64,000 nt of DNA, from assembly GCF_000768315.1 (NCBI RefSeq), contig NZ_AQQX01000005.1, positions 173,158-237,157 on the forward strand, written 5' to 3'. The position numbers and the translations under genes were made by a program. Below the pieces are notes generated by a model that ran no database searches, had not been told where the DNA came from, and worked only from the letters and a program-made list of their open reading frames with translations. Source of the DNA: Pseudooceanicola atlanticus (GTDB taxonomy: Bacteria > Pseudomonadota > Alphaproteobacteria > Rhodobacterales > Rhodobacteraceae). Below, piece after piece: positions 54,757-64,000 of this stretch. Every line of letters begins with the position of its first letter. Within the stretch, counting starts at the first letter, position 1.

Positions 54757-54938
54757 TTCTTCCTTCCCCCGCAATCGCAGGGCGCCTTGCCGATCCTGTA
54801 CCGGCCGCATTTGCGGCACTTCAACGACGCGGCCTTGCGGCCCGGCAGGTTCACCTTGCCGAACATGGCGAGCACGCCGATGGCGACGAGAAAGAGTGTG
54901 ACAATCTTCAGGATCACGTCAGAGGCCGAACCGGGCAT
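54753..54938 (-). CDS. Membrane-anchored zinc-ribbon microprotein
   Basis: A 61-residue protein: one hydrophobic helix (VTLFLVAIGVLAMFG) and a C-terminal Cys-rich tail LKCRKCGRYRIGKAPCDCGGRKK style CxxC...CxC, which should bind zinc. It overlaps the peptidase gene by about 20 bases (start 54938) and shares ATGA with the antiporter gene. I see no named family. Coupling suggests it works with one of the two. Confidence 0.75.
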   Translation of the reverse strand: MPGSASDVILKIVTLFLVAIGVLAMFGKVNLPGRKAASLKCRKCGRYRIGKAPCDCGGRKK

Positions 54939-55716
54939 AGGCGGCCCGCTCTTCGATTTCGTGGGCGACATTCCCGAGCACGGTGGCCCCGAAACGGGAC
55001 ATCAGGCCGCGTTTGGGGCCGTATCTGCGGAACCGCACCTTGTCGCCGTAGCGTTTCTTCATTTCCGGCACGATGTGACCGATCCCGTCGATCAGGCCCT
55101 TGTCCCGTGCCTTGCCGGCCAGCCAGACCTCGCCGGTGAACAGGTCCTCGTCCGCGGGCAGTTTTTTGCCGCGGCGGTCCTTCACATGGTCGATGAAGGC
55201 GGCGTGGATATCCTCCAGCAACCCTTCGAGGCGCGCGACATCCTCTTCCTTCTCGGGGCGGAAGGGATCGAGCATGGATTTGGACTTGCCTGCCGTGTGC
55301 ACGCGCCGTTCGACACCCTGCCGGGCCAGAAAGACATGCGCCCCGAACGAGGCCGAGATCACCCCGATGGAGCCCACGACCGAGGTCCGGTCGGCATAGA
55401 TTTCATCCGCCGCACAGGCGAGCCAGTATCCACCAGAGGCCGCGACGTCCTCGACGAAGGCGATGACGGGGACCTCTTTTTCCTCGGACAGGCGCCGGAT
55501 ACGGGCCGCGATCAGCGAGGATTGCACGGGCGATCCGCCCGGCGAATTGATGACCAGCGCCACCGCCACGGGCTTGCCCCGGCGAAAGGCCTTTTCGATC
55601 AGCGGTGCAAGAACCTGATCGTTCAACGGGCCACGCGGCCCCGAGGCGATCATGCCTTGCAGGCGAAGCACGGCAACGGTGGGCTGCCGTTTCAGAAGGC
55701 GTTTCACAAAATCCAT
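54919..55716 (-). CDS. S49 family serine peptidase (SppA/SohB-like)
   Basis: A 265-residue Ser-Lys peptidase. INSPGGSPVQSSLIAARIR, the nucleophile Ser94 in EDVAASGGYWLAC, and Lys146 in AGKSKSMLDPF, 52 residues further as between Ser147 and Lys199 of B. subtilis SppA. It lacks the long signal anchor of SppA, so it may be cytosolic or peripheral. Likely degrades signal peptides or membrane fragments. First gene before the zinc-ribbon and antiporter genes. Confidence 0.9.
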   Translation of the reverse strand: MDFVKRLLKRQPTVAVLRLQGMIASGPRGPLNDQVLAPLIEKAFRRGKPVAVALVINSPGGSPVQSSLIAARIRRLSEEKEVPVIAFVEDVAASGGYWLACAADEIYADRTSVVGSIGVISASFGAHVFLARQGVERRVHTAGKSKSMLDPFRPEKEEDVARLEGLLEDIHAAFIDHVKDRRGKKLPADEDLFTGEVWLAGKARDKGLIDGIGHIVPEMKKRYGDKVRFRRYGPKRGLMSRFGATVLGNVAHEIEERAAYARFGL

Positions 55717-55861
55717 GATGCCGATGTAGAGGCCCCTGCCCGTCTCGGCAAGATGACAGGCCTGTCGCCGCGCGAATATCGTCGCGGCAGAGCGGTCCTG
55801 CCCGTTTCGGGGCGCCTGATCGTCATGTGCTTGTCACGTCCTGGAGGTTAAATCCCGACCG

Positions 55862-56623
55862 TCACGACCGGATCCGCCAGCCAGTGCGGAAAATCCACCA
55901 GATCGCGCCGAGGCAGATCGCCGTGAAGCCGGCAATCGCCATCAGGCTGACCCCGACCGAGACATCCGCCATGTCGAAGAACGCCCAGCGGAAGCCCGAG
56001 ATCAGATAGACCACCGGATTGAACAGCGTGATCGTCTGCCAGACCGGCGGCAGCATCGAGATCGAGTAGAAGGACCCGCCAAGGAAGACCAGCGGCGTGA
56101 CAATCAACAGCGGAACCAGCTGCAATTGCTCAAAATTCTTGGCCCAGATGCCGATGATGAACCCCATCAGCGCGAAGGACAGGCAGGTCAGCACGAGGAA
56201 GGCGACCATAGCGAAGGGATGCGCGATCGTCAGGTCGACGAAGAGCGACGCCGTGCCCAGGATCACCAGCCCGATGAACAGAGCCTTCGTCGCCGCCGCG
56301 CCGACATAGCCCAGCACGATTTCCAGGAAGTTCACCGGGGCCGACAGCATCTCGTAGATGGTGCCGATGAACTTGGGGAAATAGATGCCGAAGGACGCGT
56401 TCGAAATCGACTGCATCATCACGGACAGCATGATGAGACCCGGCACGATGAAGGCGGCATAGGTCACGCCCTCGACCTCTTCGATCCGCGACCCGATGGC
56501 GGTGCCGAAGACGACGAAATAGAGCGACGTGGAAATGACCGGAGAGATGAAGCTTTGCAGCAGGGTCCGGAAGAACCGTGTCATCTCGTATCGGTAGATG
56601 GCCCAAACAGCGGTGAGGTTCAT
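55862..56623 (-). CDS. ABC-2 type transporter permease (YadH-like)
   Basis: A 253-residue six-helix permease: [21 protein letters not shown] at the start, [13 protein letters not shown], and [19 protein letters not shown]. Exporter component; the substrate is unknown (YadGH-type exporters are thought to move lipids or drugs). Overlaps the ATPase gene by four bases (ATGA). Confidence 0.93.
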   Translation of the reverse strand: MNLTAVWAIYRYEMTRFFRTLLQSFISPVISTSLYFVVFGTAIGSRIEEVEGVTYAAFIVPGLIMLSVMMQSISNASFGIYFPKFIGTIYEMLSAPVNFLEIVLGYVGAAATKALFIGLVILGTASLFVDLTIAHPFAMVAFLVLTCLSFALMGFIIGIWAKNFEQLQLVPLLIVTPLVFLGGSFYSISMLPPVWQTITLFNPVVYLISGFRWAFFDMADVSVGVSLMAIAGFTAICLGAIWWIFRTGWRIRS

Positions 56624-57549
56624 GCCGCGCTCTCCTTCACAAGGTCGACGAATATCTCTTCGAGAGAGGATTGGCGGGTCGAGATATCGCTGAGCACGAT
56701 CCCCTCCCGCGACAGCGCGGCCAGCAGCGTGGTGATGCCCGTGCGTTCACTGTTGGTGTCGTAGGAATAGACCAGCTGCGTGCCGTCCTCAGACAATTCC
56801 AGCGCGTCCGACTTCAGACCGGCGGGAATGGACTGAAGTGGATCGCGCAGGTCGATGGTCAGTTGCTTCTTACCCATCCGGGCCATCAGCGCGTTCTTTT
56901 CCTCGACCAGCAGAAGCTGCCCGCCATTGATGACACCGATGCGATCCGCGATCGCCTCGGCCTCTTCGATGTAGTGGGTGGTCAGGATGATCGTGACGCC
57001 CTGGGTTTTCAGGTCGGCCACGATTTCCCACATGTCCTTGCGCAGTTCCACGTCGACACCGGCGGTCGGTTCGTCGAGGAACAGCACCCGCGGTTCGTGG
57101 CTCAGCGCCTTGGCGATCAGCACGCGACGCTTCATGCCGCCGGACAGTTCCTTGATCTGGCTGTCTTTCTTGTCCCAGAGCGACAGGCGGCGCAGGATCT
57201 GCTCGAGCAACTTGTCATCCCGACGCTTGCCAAAGAGGCCGCGGGTCAGGCGGGTCGCATTCCAGACCGTTTCGAAGGGTTCAAGGTTGATTTCCTGCGG
57301 GACCAGCCCGATGGCCGACCGCGCCTGGCGGTATTCGGTGATGATGTCGTGCCCGGCGACCAATGCAGTGCCGCCCGTCGGCACGGTAATCCCGCACACC
57401 GTTGAAATCAGGGTCGTCTTCCCCGCGCCATTGGGCCCGAGCAGGGCCAGGATCTCGCCTTCCTCGATTTCGAGGTCGACGCCTTTCAGCGCTTCGAAAC
57501 CGCCGTCGTAGGTTTTTTGCAGGTTCTTGATTTGCAACACCGGTGCCAT
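56620..57549 (-). CDS. ABC transporter ATP-binding protein (YadG-like)
   Basis: A 309-residue ATPase: Walker A GPNGAGKT (38-45), signature [10 protein letters not shown], Walker [15 protein letters not shown]-loop [11 protein letters not shown]. The C-terminal extension [12 protein letters not shown] is usual for ABC-2 exporters. ATG 57549 has GGAGGGCGG upstream. Energises the downstream permease. Confidence 0.95.
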   Translation of the reverse strand: MAPVLQIKNLQKTYDGGFEALKGVDLEIEEGEILALLGPNGAGKTTLISTVCGITVPTGGTALVAGHDIITEYRQARSAIGLVPQEINLEPFETVWNATRLTRGLFGKRRDDKLLEQILRRLSLWDKKDSQIKELSGGMKRRVLIAKALSHEPRVLFLDEPTAGVDVELRKDMWEIVADLKTQGVTIILTTHYIEEAEAIADRIGVINGGQLLLVEEKNALMARMGKKQLTIDLRDPLQSIPAGLKSDALELSEDGTQLVYSYDTNSERTGITTLLAALSREGIVLSDISTRQSSLEEIFVDLVKESAA

Positions 57550-57710
57550 GGGCCGCCCTCCTGTTCGCGGCGCGACCCTAACGCTGACCGGTCGGTCGGA
57601 AAAGCGGGAATGCGCCCCGTGACACTGCGATAATGCACAGACCGAGGGGTCGTTTGCGGGGTTGAAATCACGGGCGGGTGACCCATTGCGCCACACCCAA
57701 CTGCGGGCAA

Positions 57711-57732
57711 CCCTGCCGAAGGATCGGCAGGG
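57711..57732 (-). terminator. Hairpin after the RTX gene
   Basis: CCCTGCCGA (57711-57719) pairs with TCGGCAGGG (57724-57732), loop AGGA. It lies 30 bases beyond the RTX stop on the minus strand; there is no real T run, so termination is plausible but unproven. Confidence 0.55.
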
Positions 57733-57761
57733 TCCTGTCCAATCGAAAAGCAAATGAGAGG

Positions 57762-60700
57762 TTAGAAGACCTCTATATCCGCAGCAGTGACCAGCGCATT
57801 CTGTTCAAAAGTCGCAACAAGGATCTGAATCGCCGCCCCGGTGCCATCTGTATCCAGCCAAAGCTGCCCGCTGGCTTGATCGAATATGAAGCGATCATTT
57901 GCATCAGATGCAGACAATCCCGTTGCGAAAGCCGACGGGTCCAGCATGCCAACTGCCACGGAATTGCCGAGCAACGAGCCCTTGAACTTCAGAATATCGC
58001 CCTCGTCGACCTCGTTTGCGTTGAAATCGATAATCCGATCCACGTTGTCGGGGCCGAGCGCCCGGTCAAAAACGAAAGTGTCCGATCCGGCCTGCCCCTT
58101 CAACGTATCGCGCCCTTCGCGTCCCACGATTGTATTGTCGAAAGGTGTGCCTACGATCGTATTGTCTAGCCCATTGCCGATTCCATTGAAGATCGCCGGG
58201 GCGCCATCCTTCGTATAGACCGTCTGCATGAAGAGTTTCTCGACATGAGCTTCCAACGCATAACTGCGGTATGCCAGAACGGTATCGTTGCCCTCGTCGA
58301 ATTCTTCGACGGCAGTATCCCCGGGAGCCCGGATCAAATAGCGGTCATCGCCACGTCCACCAACGAGGGTATCGTTGTTCTTGCCGCCGTCGAGAATATT
58401 GTTGCGGCTGTTTCCGGTGATGACGTTGGCAAGCCCATTGCCCGCCCCTAGGATTGCATCGTTTTGTAGTTCCAAATCTTCGATGTGCTTCCGCCCCATC
58501 CGGAAGTCGACAAAGGCCATGACCGTGTCGTGACCCGCCCAGTTCCTGCTTTCAGCAACACGGTCGGTTTCCTCATAAACGAACAGCAAATCAGAACCAG
58601 GCCCACCAACCAGCAGATCGTCTCCAAGGTAGCCGGAAATGGTGTCGTCACCGTCTCCGCCATAAATGGTATCGTTTCCGAGACTGCCATTGATCTTGTC
58701 GTTGCCATGACCCCCATATACGATGTCATTGCCTTCGCCGGAACTAACCGTGTCATCGCCTGAGAATGCCGTAATGACCATTTCCGCCTGGGTTGCCTGT
58801 ATGCGTTCCCCACGATGCGAACCGTAGATGGTCCAGACCCCGAGATCTTGAACAAGGATATCTTCGAACGCGAAGATCGTGTTTGTGACATCAGGAAGTT
58901 GGCCATCCACGATCACATTGCCGGAGGTCATATTGACGGTCACGTTGTGGGTGCCCCGATCGAACCTGTCGCCGAAGATGAGACGATCGAAATCCGGCCC
59001 CCCGTGAAGATCCCAGCCCAGCCCTTCAGATACCTTGACGATCACGTCATCGTCGCCGTCGCCAGCAAAGATGTCGTCCGCGCCGCCAAGGCCAAAGATC
59101 GTATCGTCGCCCGAAAACGCCTCAATCAACTCTGCACCAGCTGTGCCGGAAAGTTCCTCCGCTCCGGAGGTTCCCTGTATTACGCCCATCGTGGGACTTG
59201 TCGCGACGCTCATAATTTCCTCTTTATATGAATAGCGGTCATAATAGGTAACCTGTACGCTTATTCGAGCGCCAATATCTGCCGATACCAAATCGTATGT
59301 GGCGGCAGTCTGGTTTAAGATCGGATCGCTGTCACGCAACCACTGGTAAGAAAAGCTGCCCAGTCCGTCGATGTCGGTCAGCCCTCTGGTTATTGCGGCA
59401 AGAGTTTCACCGACCCGCACAGTCCCATCGATCAACACTTCGCCTTCAACCGGATTGTTGATATTGGCGATAGAGAACGTCTGAGACGTCAGTCTCGTTT
59501 CTTCGGTTTTGAAATTGTCGATATAGGTGACCTCGGCCGACATACGGGCACCGACATCGTCCTGGGTCGTAACATAGGTTGCCCCATTTGCGCCTGGGAT
59601 GGCCTCCCTGTCACGCAACCATTGTACGGAAACATCCTCGCTATCGAACCCGTCGTATTCCGTGAAGTTCGAGAAATCGAGCGAAAGAGTCTCAGCTTCC
59701 TGCTGCGTTCCAGCAATCTGAATGCTGCCGATTGGCGCATAATTCCGCGCTACGCCTTGCATCGTCAGGGTTGACCCGTCCTGGAAAGTGACAACCCTAT
59801 CTCCGTTCCCGTTGACGCCGACCGTCATAGCATCCAGTTCAGCCTCGGAAAACGCCGAGAGATCCAGAGTATCGCCCGTACGCTGAAAATCAGTGATGAT
59901 GTCGTGGCCTTCACCCGGTCTGAAGATGTATGTATTTCCGTCCGAAAAAGAGGTTCCTCCCGTGAGGGTGTCGTTGCCAAGCCCGCCAATCAGCGTGTCA
60001 TTGCCCGAGCCACCCATGAGGACGTCGTCACCACCCTGGCCGTCTATGGAATCATCGTCACCGTCGCCACGGACCGTATCTGCAGCCTGAGTACCAACGA
60101 AGGTATCATTACCACCGCGCAGCCAAATCTCACCTGCGCCGACGTATGCCTGAACCGCTGGCAGCAGTAGAACGTCGGCGTTGTCAGTCCCCGTCAGGCG
60201 GCCATTGGCAAGATCAAGTTGCTCGACCTCCGAGGAGAGCGGAAGTAGGAGTTGGGCGTAATTGTCCGCCATGGCACGATAGGTGTCGAGCCCATCTTCG
60301 CCCAGTAACGTGTCATCGCCACCGTAGCCCAAGATGGTATCGTCACCCGCTCCGGCCAATATTAAGTTCGCATCGCCATCATCGCCGAGAATGTCAGCCT
60401 GAGAGGACCCGACGAGGTTTTCAATTCCGATCAATGCCTCCAGCGGGCCTTGACCGTCCTTCGCACCGGTGCTCCCGTCCTGAAGCGAGGCGAAGGCCCC
60501 GACACTTGGAACCATCACGAAGGTATCGGTGCCGTCACCTCCCTCGAACCGATCCAACCCGTCATTCTGAACCAGCGTATCATCCCCTGACCCCGCAAGG
60601 ATGTGATCATCAGCTGATGTTCCAACCAGACTGTCGGCACCTGCGGTGCCCGCGACATCATTGTAACCGGAGGCCGCCTGATAGCTGATCCCCTGGATGC

Positions 60701-62222
60701 CATCACTGGTATACCAAGTCGCGAATATTCCGTCATCCGTGGCTGCCACGATCGGCCGGTAATTGTTACCGGCGCCGTTGCCCACACGATCTGTAACCGA
60801 GACAAATTCCCCCTGAGAACCATCCGCGGCTATAAAGGCCGCGAAACCGTCGGCATTTTGCAGCGCACCCTCGACCGCTCCGGAAGTGTTGAGTTCGATG
60901 GCAAGGTAGGCCCCGCCATCGGGGACCGAAACGAGGTTGACCTGTTGGTTCAATGCCGTCGCGCCGAAGGGCATCTCCAAGGGCCGGGCGTCCAGAATGC
61001 CGTCGACGTAGGTCACGAGGATATTACGCCCGTGCGTTGTCGTGAACGCCGCGGCGAGGCCATCGCCCCCGAGGGAAGCATATGATTTGTAGACGATCTG
61101 TTCGTCAGGCTGAAAAGCGAACGCCTCAACCACCGGTCCATCGCTGATGGCGCCTGTGTCAGGGTCAACGATCTTTAGATGCATCTCCAGCGTTCGAAGG
61201 TACTGGTTGTCCGCGTTCGATTGAGACGCATCCTGGAAGAATTGCGCATAGCCGTTACCATAAGAGGCGACACCGTTATGCAGTGGAAAGAACCCCGGCT
61301 GTGTCGTGTCGAAAGCCACGACGCTCCCATCGGCGTTGATGATGTATTGGTTCAATGAATCGGTCGCGTACTTTGCCGTGTAGACAACCCTGCCATCCGA
61401 CAGCGCTGCCAGATCACCGTCCTGCCGCGATGTCGTTCCATTGCCGCTTTCGATGATCGAAGAGCCGAAACGTGCCGTCCCGTCCGCATCGAACATTTGA
61501 ATGTATGTAGTAGCCGAATTCGTCGACGGCGTGGAAAGGTGTTCCGTCCAAGCCATTGCGAAGCCTCCATCGGGCAGGCCGGCAACGACAGGCATTGTGG
61601 TAAAATCCTCGCCGCTAACGAAATCCGCACCAAACGGCGCGGATTCAAAGCTGACGCTACCATCGCCATTAATGACTTGAAAAATTACCTTGGTCTGATC
61701 CATACCGGCTGTCGCGCCGACCAACTGAATAAGGCGCACAACAGAGCCATCAGTCAACGATGCGACCATCCTGGCATCGTAGTTCGAATTGAACGCGGTT
61801 TCCTGGTAGACTTGAGCCTTGGTCTCTGCGTGCCACGGTAGAGAACCGATTGTCAGATTGACCTGTGTCCCATCCAGACGGGTCACAGTCTCAACTTCGC
61901 GCATCAGGGCCAAAGACTGAATTGATGTCACTTCGATCTGCGCCACTCGATGTGTGTAGCCGCCGAAAAGGATCGGATCGACCTCGGTGAATGCGTCGAA
62001 GTGAATACCGTCGCCCGGAACGGCTCCGGGGGTTGAGACTTCGACGATATCGAGTCCAGACCCACCGTCTATGCGCTCGTTATCTTCCAGAGGAAATTGA
62101 AAACTGCTTGCAGACGTTGGTCCAAAGACAATCGTATCGTCTCCATCCAAGGCACTGACGACGTCTGCCGTGCTTGGTGACGTGATAAGGTCTGCGCCCG
62201 GAGTGCCGAAAATCGTAGACAT
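57762..62222 (-). CDS. Large RTX (hemolysin-type calcium-binding) secreted protein
   Basis: A 1486-residue protein, no classical signal peptide. N-terminal about 40-500: repeated blades of the DG-GF-W-type ([37 protein letters not shown]), suggesting a beta-propeller. RTX nonapeptide blocks (GGxGxDxxx) near 535-640, 715-755, 1010-1060, 1150-1215, 1265-1300 and 1350-1385, such as [20 protein letters not shown]. Two Ig-like modules near 840-910 and 930-1000 ([36 protein letters not shown]). The C-terminus [13 protein letters not shown] resembles serralysin-type type I secretion signals. Expected secreted through TolC-like type I export, folding on Ca2+. No secretion genes lie beside it. Codon and base usage look lower in GC than the core genes. 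Start ATG 62222 has GGGGGAAA upstream. Confidence 0.9.
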   Translation of the reverse strand: MSTIFGTPGADLITSPSTADVVSALDGDDTIVFGPTSASSFQFPLEDNERIDGGSGLDIVEVSTPGAVPGDGIHFDAFTEVDPILFGGYTHRVAQIEVTSIQSLALMREVETVTRLDGTQVNLTIGSLPWHAETKAQVYQETAFNSNYDARMVASLTDGSVVRLIQLVGATAGMDQTKVIFQVINGDGSVSFESAPFGADFVSGEDFTTMPVVAGLPDGGFAMAWTEHLSTPSTNSATTYIQMFDADGTARFGSSIIESGNGTTSRQDGDLAALSDGRVVYTAKYATDSLNQYIINADGSVVAFDTTQPGFFPLHNGVASYGNGYAQFFQDASQSNADNQYLRTLEMHLKIVDPDTGAISDGPVVEAFAFQPDEQIVYKSYASLGGDGLAAAFTTTHGRNILVTYVDGILDARPLEMPFGATALNQQVNLVSVPDGGAYLAIELNTSGAVEGALQNADGFAAFIAADGSQGEFVSVTDRVGNGAGNNYRPIVAATDDGIFATWYTSDGIQGISYQAASGYNDVAGTAGADSLVGTSADDHILAGSGDDTLVQNDGLDRFEGGDGTDTFVMVPSVGAFASLQDGSTGAKDGQGPLEALIGIENLVGSSQADILGDDGDANLILAGAGDDTILGYGGDDTLLGEDGLDTYRAMADNYAQLLLPLSSEVEQLDLANGRLTGTDNADVLLLPAVQAYVGAGEIWLRGGNDTFVGTQAADTVRGDGDDDSIDGQGGDDVLMGGSGNDTLIGGLGNDTLTGGTSFSDGNTYIFRPGEGHDIITDFQRTGDTLDLSAFSEAELDAMTVGVNGNGDRVVTFQDGSTLTMQGVARNYAPIGSIQIAGTQQEAETLSLDFSNFTEYDGFDSEDVSVQWLRDREAIPGANGATYVTTQDDVGARMSAEVTYIDNFKTEETRLTSQTFSIANINNPVEGEVLIDGTVRVGETLAAITRGLTDIDGLGSFSYQWLRDSDPILNQTAATYDLVSADIGARISVQVTYYDRYSYKEEIMSVATSPTMGVIQGTSGAEELSGTAGAELIEAFSGDDTIFGLGGADDIFAGDGDDDVIVKVSEGLGWDLHGGPDFDRLIFGDRFDRGTHNVTVNMTSGNVIVDGQLPDVTNTIFAFEDILVQDLGVWTIYGSHRGERIQATQAEMVITAFSGDDTVSSGEGNDIVYGGHGNDKINGSLGNDTIYGGDGDDTISGYLGDDLLVGGPGSDLLFVYEETDRVAESRNWAGHDTVMAFVDFRMGRKHIEDLELQNDAILGAGNGLANVITGNSRNNILDGGKNNDTLVGGRGDDRYLIRAPGDTAVEEFDEGNDTVLAYRSYALEAHVEKLFMQTVYTKDGAPAIFNGIGNGLDNTIVGTPFDNTIVGREGRDTLKGQAGSDTFVFDRALGPDNVDRIIDFNANEVDEGDILKFKGSLLGNSVAVGMLDPSAFATGLSASDANDRFIFDQASGQLWLDTDGTGAAIQILVATFEQNALVTAADIEVF

Positions 62223-62292
62223 CAGTATTTCCCCCAAAGCAATGCTGCAAAGTCGTTCACTTCGCAAATAGGTCAATCAAATCAGAATGATA

Positions 62293-62306
62293 GATAAAAT
62301 TTTATC
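62293..62306. promoter_or_regulatory. Perfect AT-rich palindrome before the RTX gene
   Basis: GATAAAATTTTATC is a perfect 14-bp palindrome centred about 78 bases before the RTX start. Candidate operator; its binding protein is unknown. Confidence 0.45.
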
Positions 62307-62442
62307 CCGAAATTCGCACGACCTGAAGAACGGTCCATCCATACTGCATGGCGACCGTCGGCTTTGCAAATCGTAGTTTAAGTCACTGTCCGAATTTCGG
62401 GGGTATGGGGAGCTCAATCCAATGTCATCATGCAGAGCGTAT

Positions 62443-62464
62443 CCTGCGAACTCGAGTTCGCAGG
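62443..62464. repeat. Perfect 22-bp palindrome
   Basis: CCTGCGAACTC and its complement GAGTTCGCAGG meet at the centre without a spacer. No adjacent gene start; it may be an operator, a replication or transfer site, or a remnant inverted repeat. Confidence 0.7.
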
Positions 62465-62996
62465 CATCAACATTGATCGTGTGCCTCACCAGCTTGCTGT
62501 CGACAAGCCCGAGATCGCAGCCGCGTTCGTCGTCTTGGCGTTCCCGTAAGGGCTCCAGAAGCTGGCTCTCGTGTAAGATACGACCTCAAGGTCATCACGA
62601 ACCAATTTACGAAGACGGGCCAAACACAGATGAGCGAGCAAACCGCCGGTCGCAACAGGTAGTAATCAAACGCTTTCTATTGGCTGGATGGATGGCGGCC
62701 AACAGCCGAAATCTTCAAGAAGCGCTACAAATCAAGGGTAAGTGGCGGACCGAGGAGGACGAGCGAAATATCCTCCGAAACAAAGTATTACGAGTTCCAA
62801 CTCGCACCACTCCCAATTAATGACATCAATGGGTTGGCAGACGGAGTTCCAAGTCCGATCTGAACCGGTAGGACCGACTAACACTGCGAGACATCACGAC
62901 GCGCCAACGCAATGCTCTCCCCTCAAGAGCTCAGGGCTGACAATGCCTTCAGCGCGGCTTACTCTGCCCTGAACCTATCCCTAAACATGTCTGAAC

Positions 62997-63695
62997 ATGC
63001 TGATACGCGTCGGGCAGGAGCGCACTGAAAAGATCAACCTGGCGCTCGCTGGCATGCTTGCTACGATCGCCGGTGCTCTGAACGCGGCCGGGTTCTTGGC
63101 CGCTGGGGTATTCACCGCGAATATGACAGGCAACGTGTCCGCCTTTGCCGACACCTTGGTCACAGGTGATATCGCTGTGGCGCTCTGGCTCCTGCCGTTG
63201 GTCTTCACTTTCATTCTTGGCGCCTATTGTGCTGCGATTTTGGTCCTACGCGGGCTCGCCAAAAAGGTACGGGGCGCGTTCGCCTGGGCAATCGTTTTGG
63301 AGGCGTTATTGCTCGCAGCGCTGTCCATCGGGATGACGCTGACAGATGGCACAGTCTCCGAAGTTCTGATGACCGTGTCGCTGAGTTTCGTGCTGGGATT
63401 TCAGAACTCGGTCACCACTCTTATTTCGGAGGCCCGCGTACGAACTACGCATGTCTCGGGTATGGCGACCGATATCGGTGTGGGCCTGGCTTCGCTTTCC
63501 GGCGATCGTGATCGCAAAAGAGATGCCATCGCGAAGTTGAAGCTGCATGCCATCACGCTTTCATCTTTTGCGATAGGCGGCATCGCGGGCGCCATTGCAT
63601 TCAATTGGGCAGGCGCTTGGTTTTTTGCGATGGCCGCTGCAGCATTGCTTCTGATCGGCTTGCCAGAGCTACTGCGAGCCCGACGAACTCCCTAG
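62997..63695 (+). CDS. DUF1275 (YoaK-like) membrane protein
   Basis: A 232-residue protein with about six hydrophobic segments. LAGMLATIAGALNAAGFLAAGVFTANMTGNV at the start and FVLGFQNSVTTLISEARVRTTHVSGMATDIG are the hallmark DUF1275 motifs. Function unknown in the family. Lies alone in the low-GC right end of the window. Confidence 0.9.
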   Translation: MLIRVGQERTEKINLALAGMLATIAGALNAAGFLAAGVFTANMTGNVSAFADTLVTGDIAVALWLLPLVFTFILGAYCAAILVLRGLAKKVRGAFAWAIVLEALLLAALSIGMTLTDGTVSEVLMTVSLSFVLGFQNSVTTLISEARVRTTHVSGMATDIGVGLASLSGDRDRKRDAIAKLKLHAITLSSFAIGGIAGAIAFNWAGAWFFAMAAAALLLIGLPELLRARRTP

Positions 63696-63732
63696 GAATA
63701 ACCGGCATAAGTTTGCCAGATTGGAACCGCCT

Positions 63733-63873
63733 TTAATTGGCCGATCGTCGGCATCGTTCTGAGCAGTAAATAACAAGCTCCCAATCACGAGCCCATTTCT
63801 TGCGCCAAGCGAACGGTCGACCGCATACAGGACACGTCTTGGTCGGGAGTTCAGACTTTTTGCGCATTTTCAT
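63733..63873 (-). CDS. DUF2256 zinc-ribbon protein (46 residues)
   Basis: A 46-codon gene, too short for most gene callers. The product reads [37 protein letters not shown] then SERCRR, matching the DUF2256 pattern CPxCxRPFxWRKKW...YCSxRC with four cysteines for zinc. The function is unknown; the gene is often near photolyase/cryptochrome genes. ATG 63873 is followed in frame by ATG 63867. Confidence 0.85.
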   Translation of the reverse strand: MKMRKKSELPTKTCPVCGRPFAWRKKWARDWELVIYCSERCRRSAN

Positions 63874-63901
63874 AGATGTAAAGGTTAGACCAATGCGAAG
63901 A

Positions 63902-63923
63902 GCGAGCAAGGCATCATGCTCGC
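63902..63923. repeat. 7-bp hairpin beside the DUF2256 gene
   Basis: GCGAGCA pairs with TGCTCGC across an eight-base loop. No T run; role unknown. Confidence 0.5.
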
Positions 63924-63950
63924 CGTATCGTCAGCTCCCGGCCCATACCG

Positions 63951-64000
63951 GTTGACCTGCCCCCTGTTGGTCCCTCGTTCATAATGAGAGTCTGCAGGTT
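63951..64000. mobile_element. Possible insertion-sequence end at the window edge
   Basis: The stretch from TTGACCTGCCCCCTG onwards resembles the terminal inverted repeats of IS3-type elements found in alphaproteobacteria, followed by TTGGTCCCTCG. The rest of the element would lie beyond the window, and no transposase is visible. Weak call from recollection of similar ends. Confidence 0.25.

Larger units (their letters stand above)
62223..62996. other. Gene-poor stretch with palindromes upstream of the RTX gene
   Basis: 774 bases, lower GC. Near the RTX start lies the palindrome GATAAAATTTTATC (62293-62306), and further out a perfect 22-bp palindrome (62443-62464). A 132-codon frame (62422-62820) and others exist but none shows a recognisable protein or ribosome site, so I annotate no gene. 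It may be a decayed insertion. Confidence 0.55.

Noticed and set aside
55733..55755. GGCAAGATGA resembling the element core
   Set aside because: The AAATACTC part and hairpins are missing.
62422..62820. 132-codon frame in the gap before DUF1275, considered as a transposase remnant
   Set aside because: The product shows no transposase motif and there is no ribosome site; composition is as expected by chance.

Overview
The window is a 64 kb piece of a high-GC alphaproteobacterial chromosome. Protein sequences and gene order (rsmI beside an LpoA-like lipoprotein, glnD-murJ-trpS, groSL behind a CIRCE element, uvrC-pgsA-moaD-moaE, pyrB in a membrane-protein operon) point to the Rhodobacteraceae/Roseobacter group; I cannot name a genus. 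No rRNA, tRNA or CRISPR array was seen. Coding density is high and many neighbours overlap by ATGA, GTGA or TGATG junctions, so operons can be read directly.

Layout. 1-9.6 kb: rsmI (cut by the window edge) divergent from an LpoA-like lipoprotein, then glnD, murJ, a phospholipase-D-like protein, a rhomboid-fold protein without its catalytic residues, and trpS. 9.6-16 kb: a VOC protein, a class IV aminotransferase, a GNAT enzyme, a DUF1800/DUF1501 secreted pair, a hemerythrin and a lipoprotein. 16.2-17.7 kb: a type II restriction-modification pair (MT-A70 methylase and BglII-like nuclease) with a perfect alphaproteobacterial SOS-box match before the methylase and four 11-bp iterons before the nuclease. 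18-24 kb: an unknown membrane protein, aspS, an orphan phnM with a lipase, and a GNAT enzyme. 24-30 kb: groSL under CIRCE, a LysR regulator, a DUF2161 nuclease-fold protein and a family II pyrophosphatase.

30-43 kb is housekeeping: a methyltransferase, a HAD protein, MaoC, ribF-ycgN-threonine aldolase, prs, then a tight operon of pyrB, three unknown membrane proteins, a dihydroorotase homologue lacking its metal ligands, and plsY, followed by a MarR/GbsR-type regulator. 43-57.6 kb: gshA-(unknown)-rsmE, ubiA, a large OmpA-domain protein with a coiled-coil partner, moaE/moaD/pgsA, uvrC, a pteridine-reductase-like SDR, a Ca2+/Na+ antiporter, a zinc-ribbon microprotein, an S49 peptidase and an ABC-2 exporter. 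57.7-64 kb has visibly lower GC: a 1486-residue RTX protein without an adjacent secretion system, a gene-poor stretch with perfect palindromes, a DUF1275 protein, a 46-codon DUF2256 gene and a possible insertion-sequence end.

A structured intergenic element with a conserved core (CTTCA-CTTGCC-AAATACTC) occurs four times; in three copies it is followed by an 11-bp hairpin whose sequence differs but whose pairing is kept. The points that most deserve follow-up are this element, the restriction-modification locus with its SOS box and iterons, the pseudo-enzymes (rhomboid, dihydroorotase), and the RTX/palindrome region.
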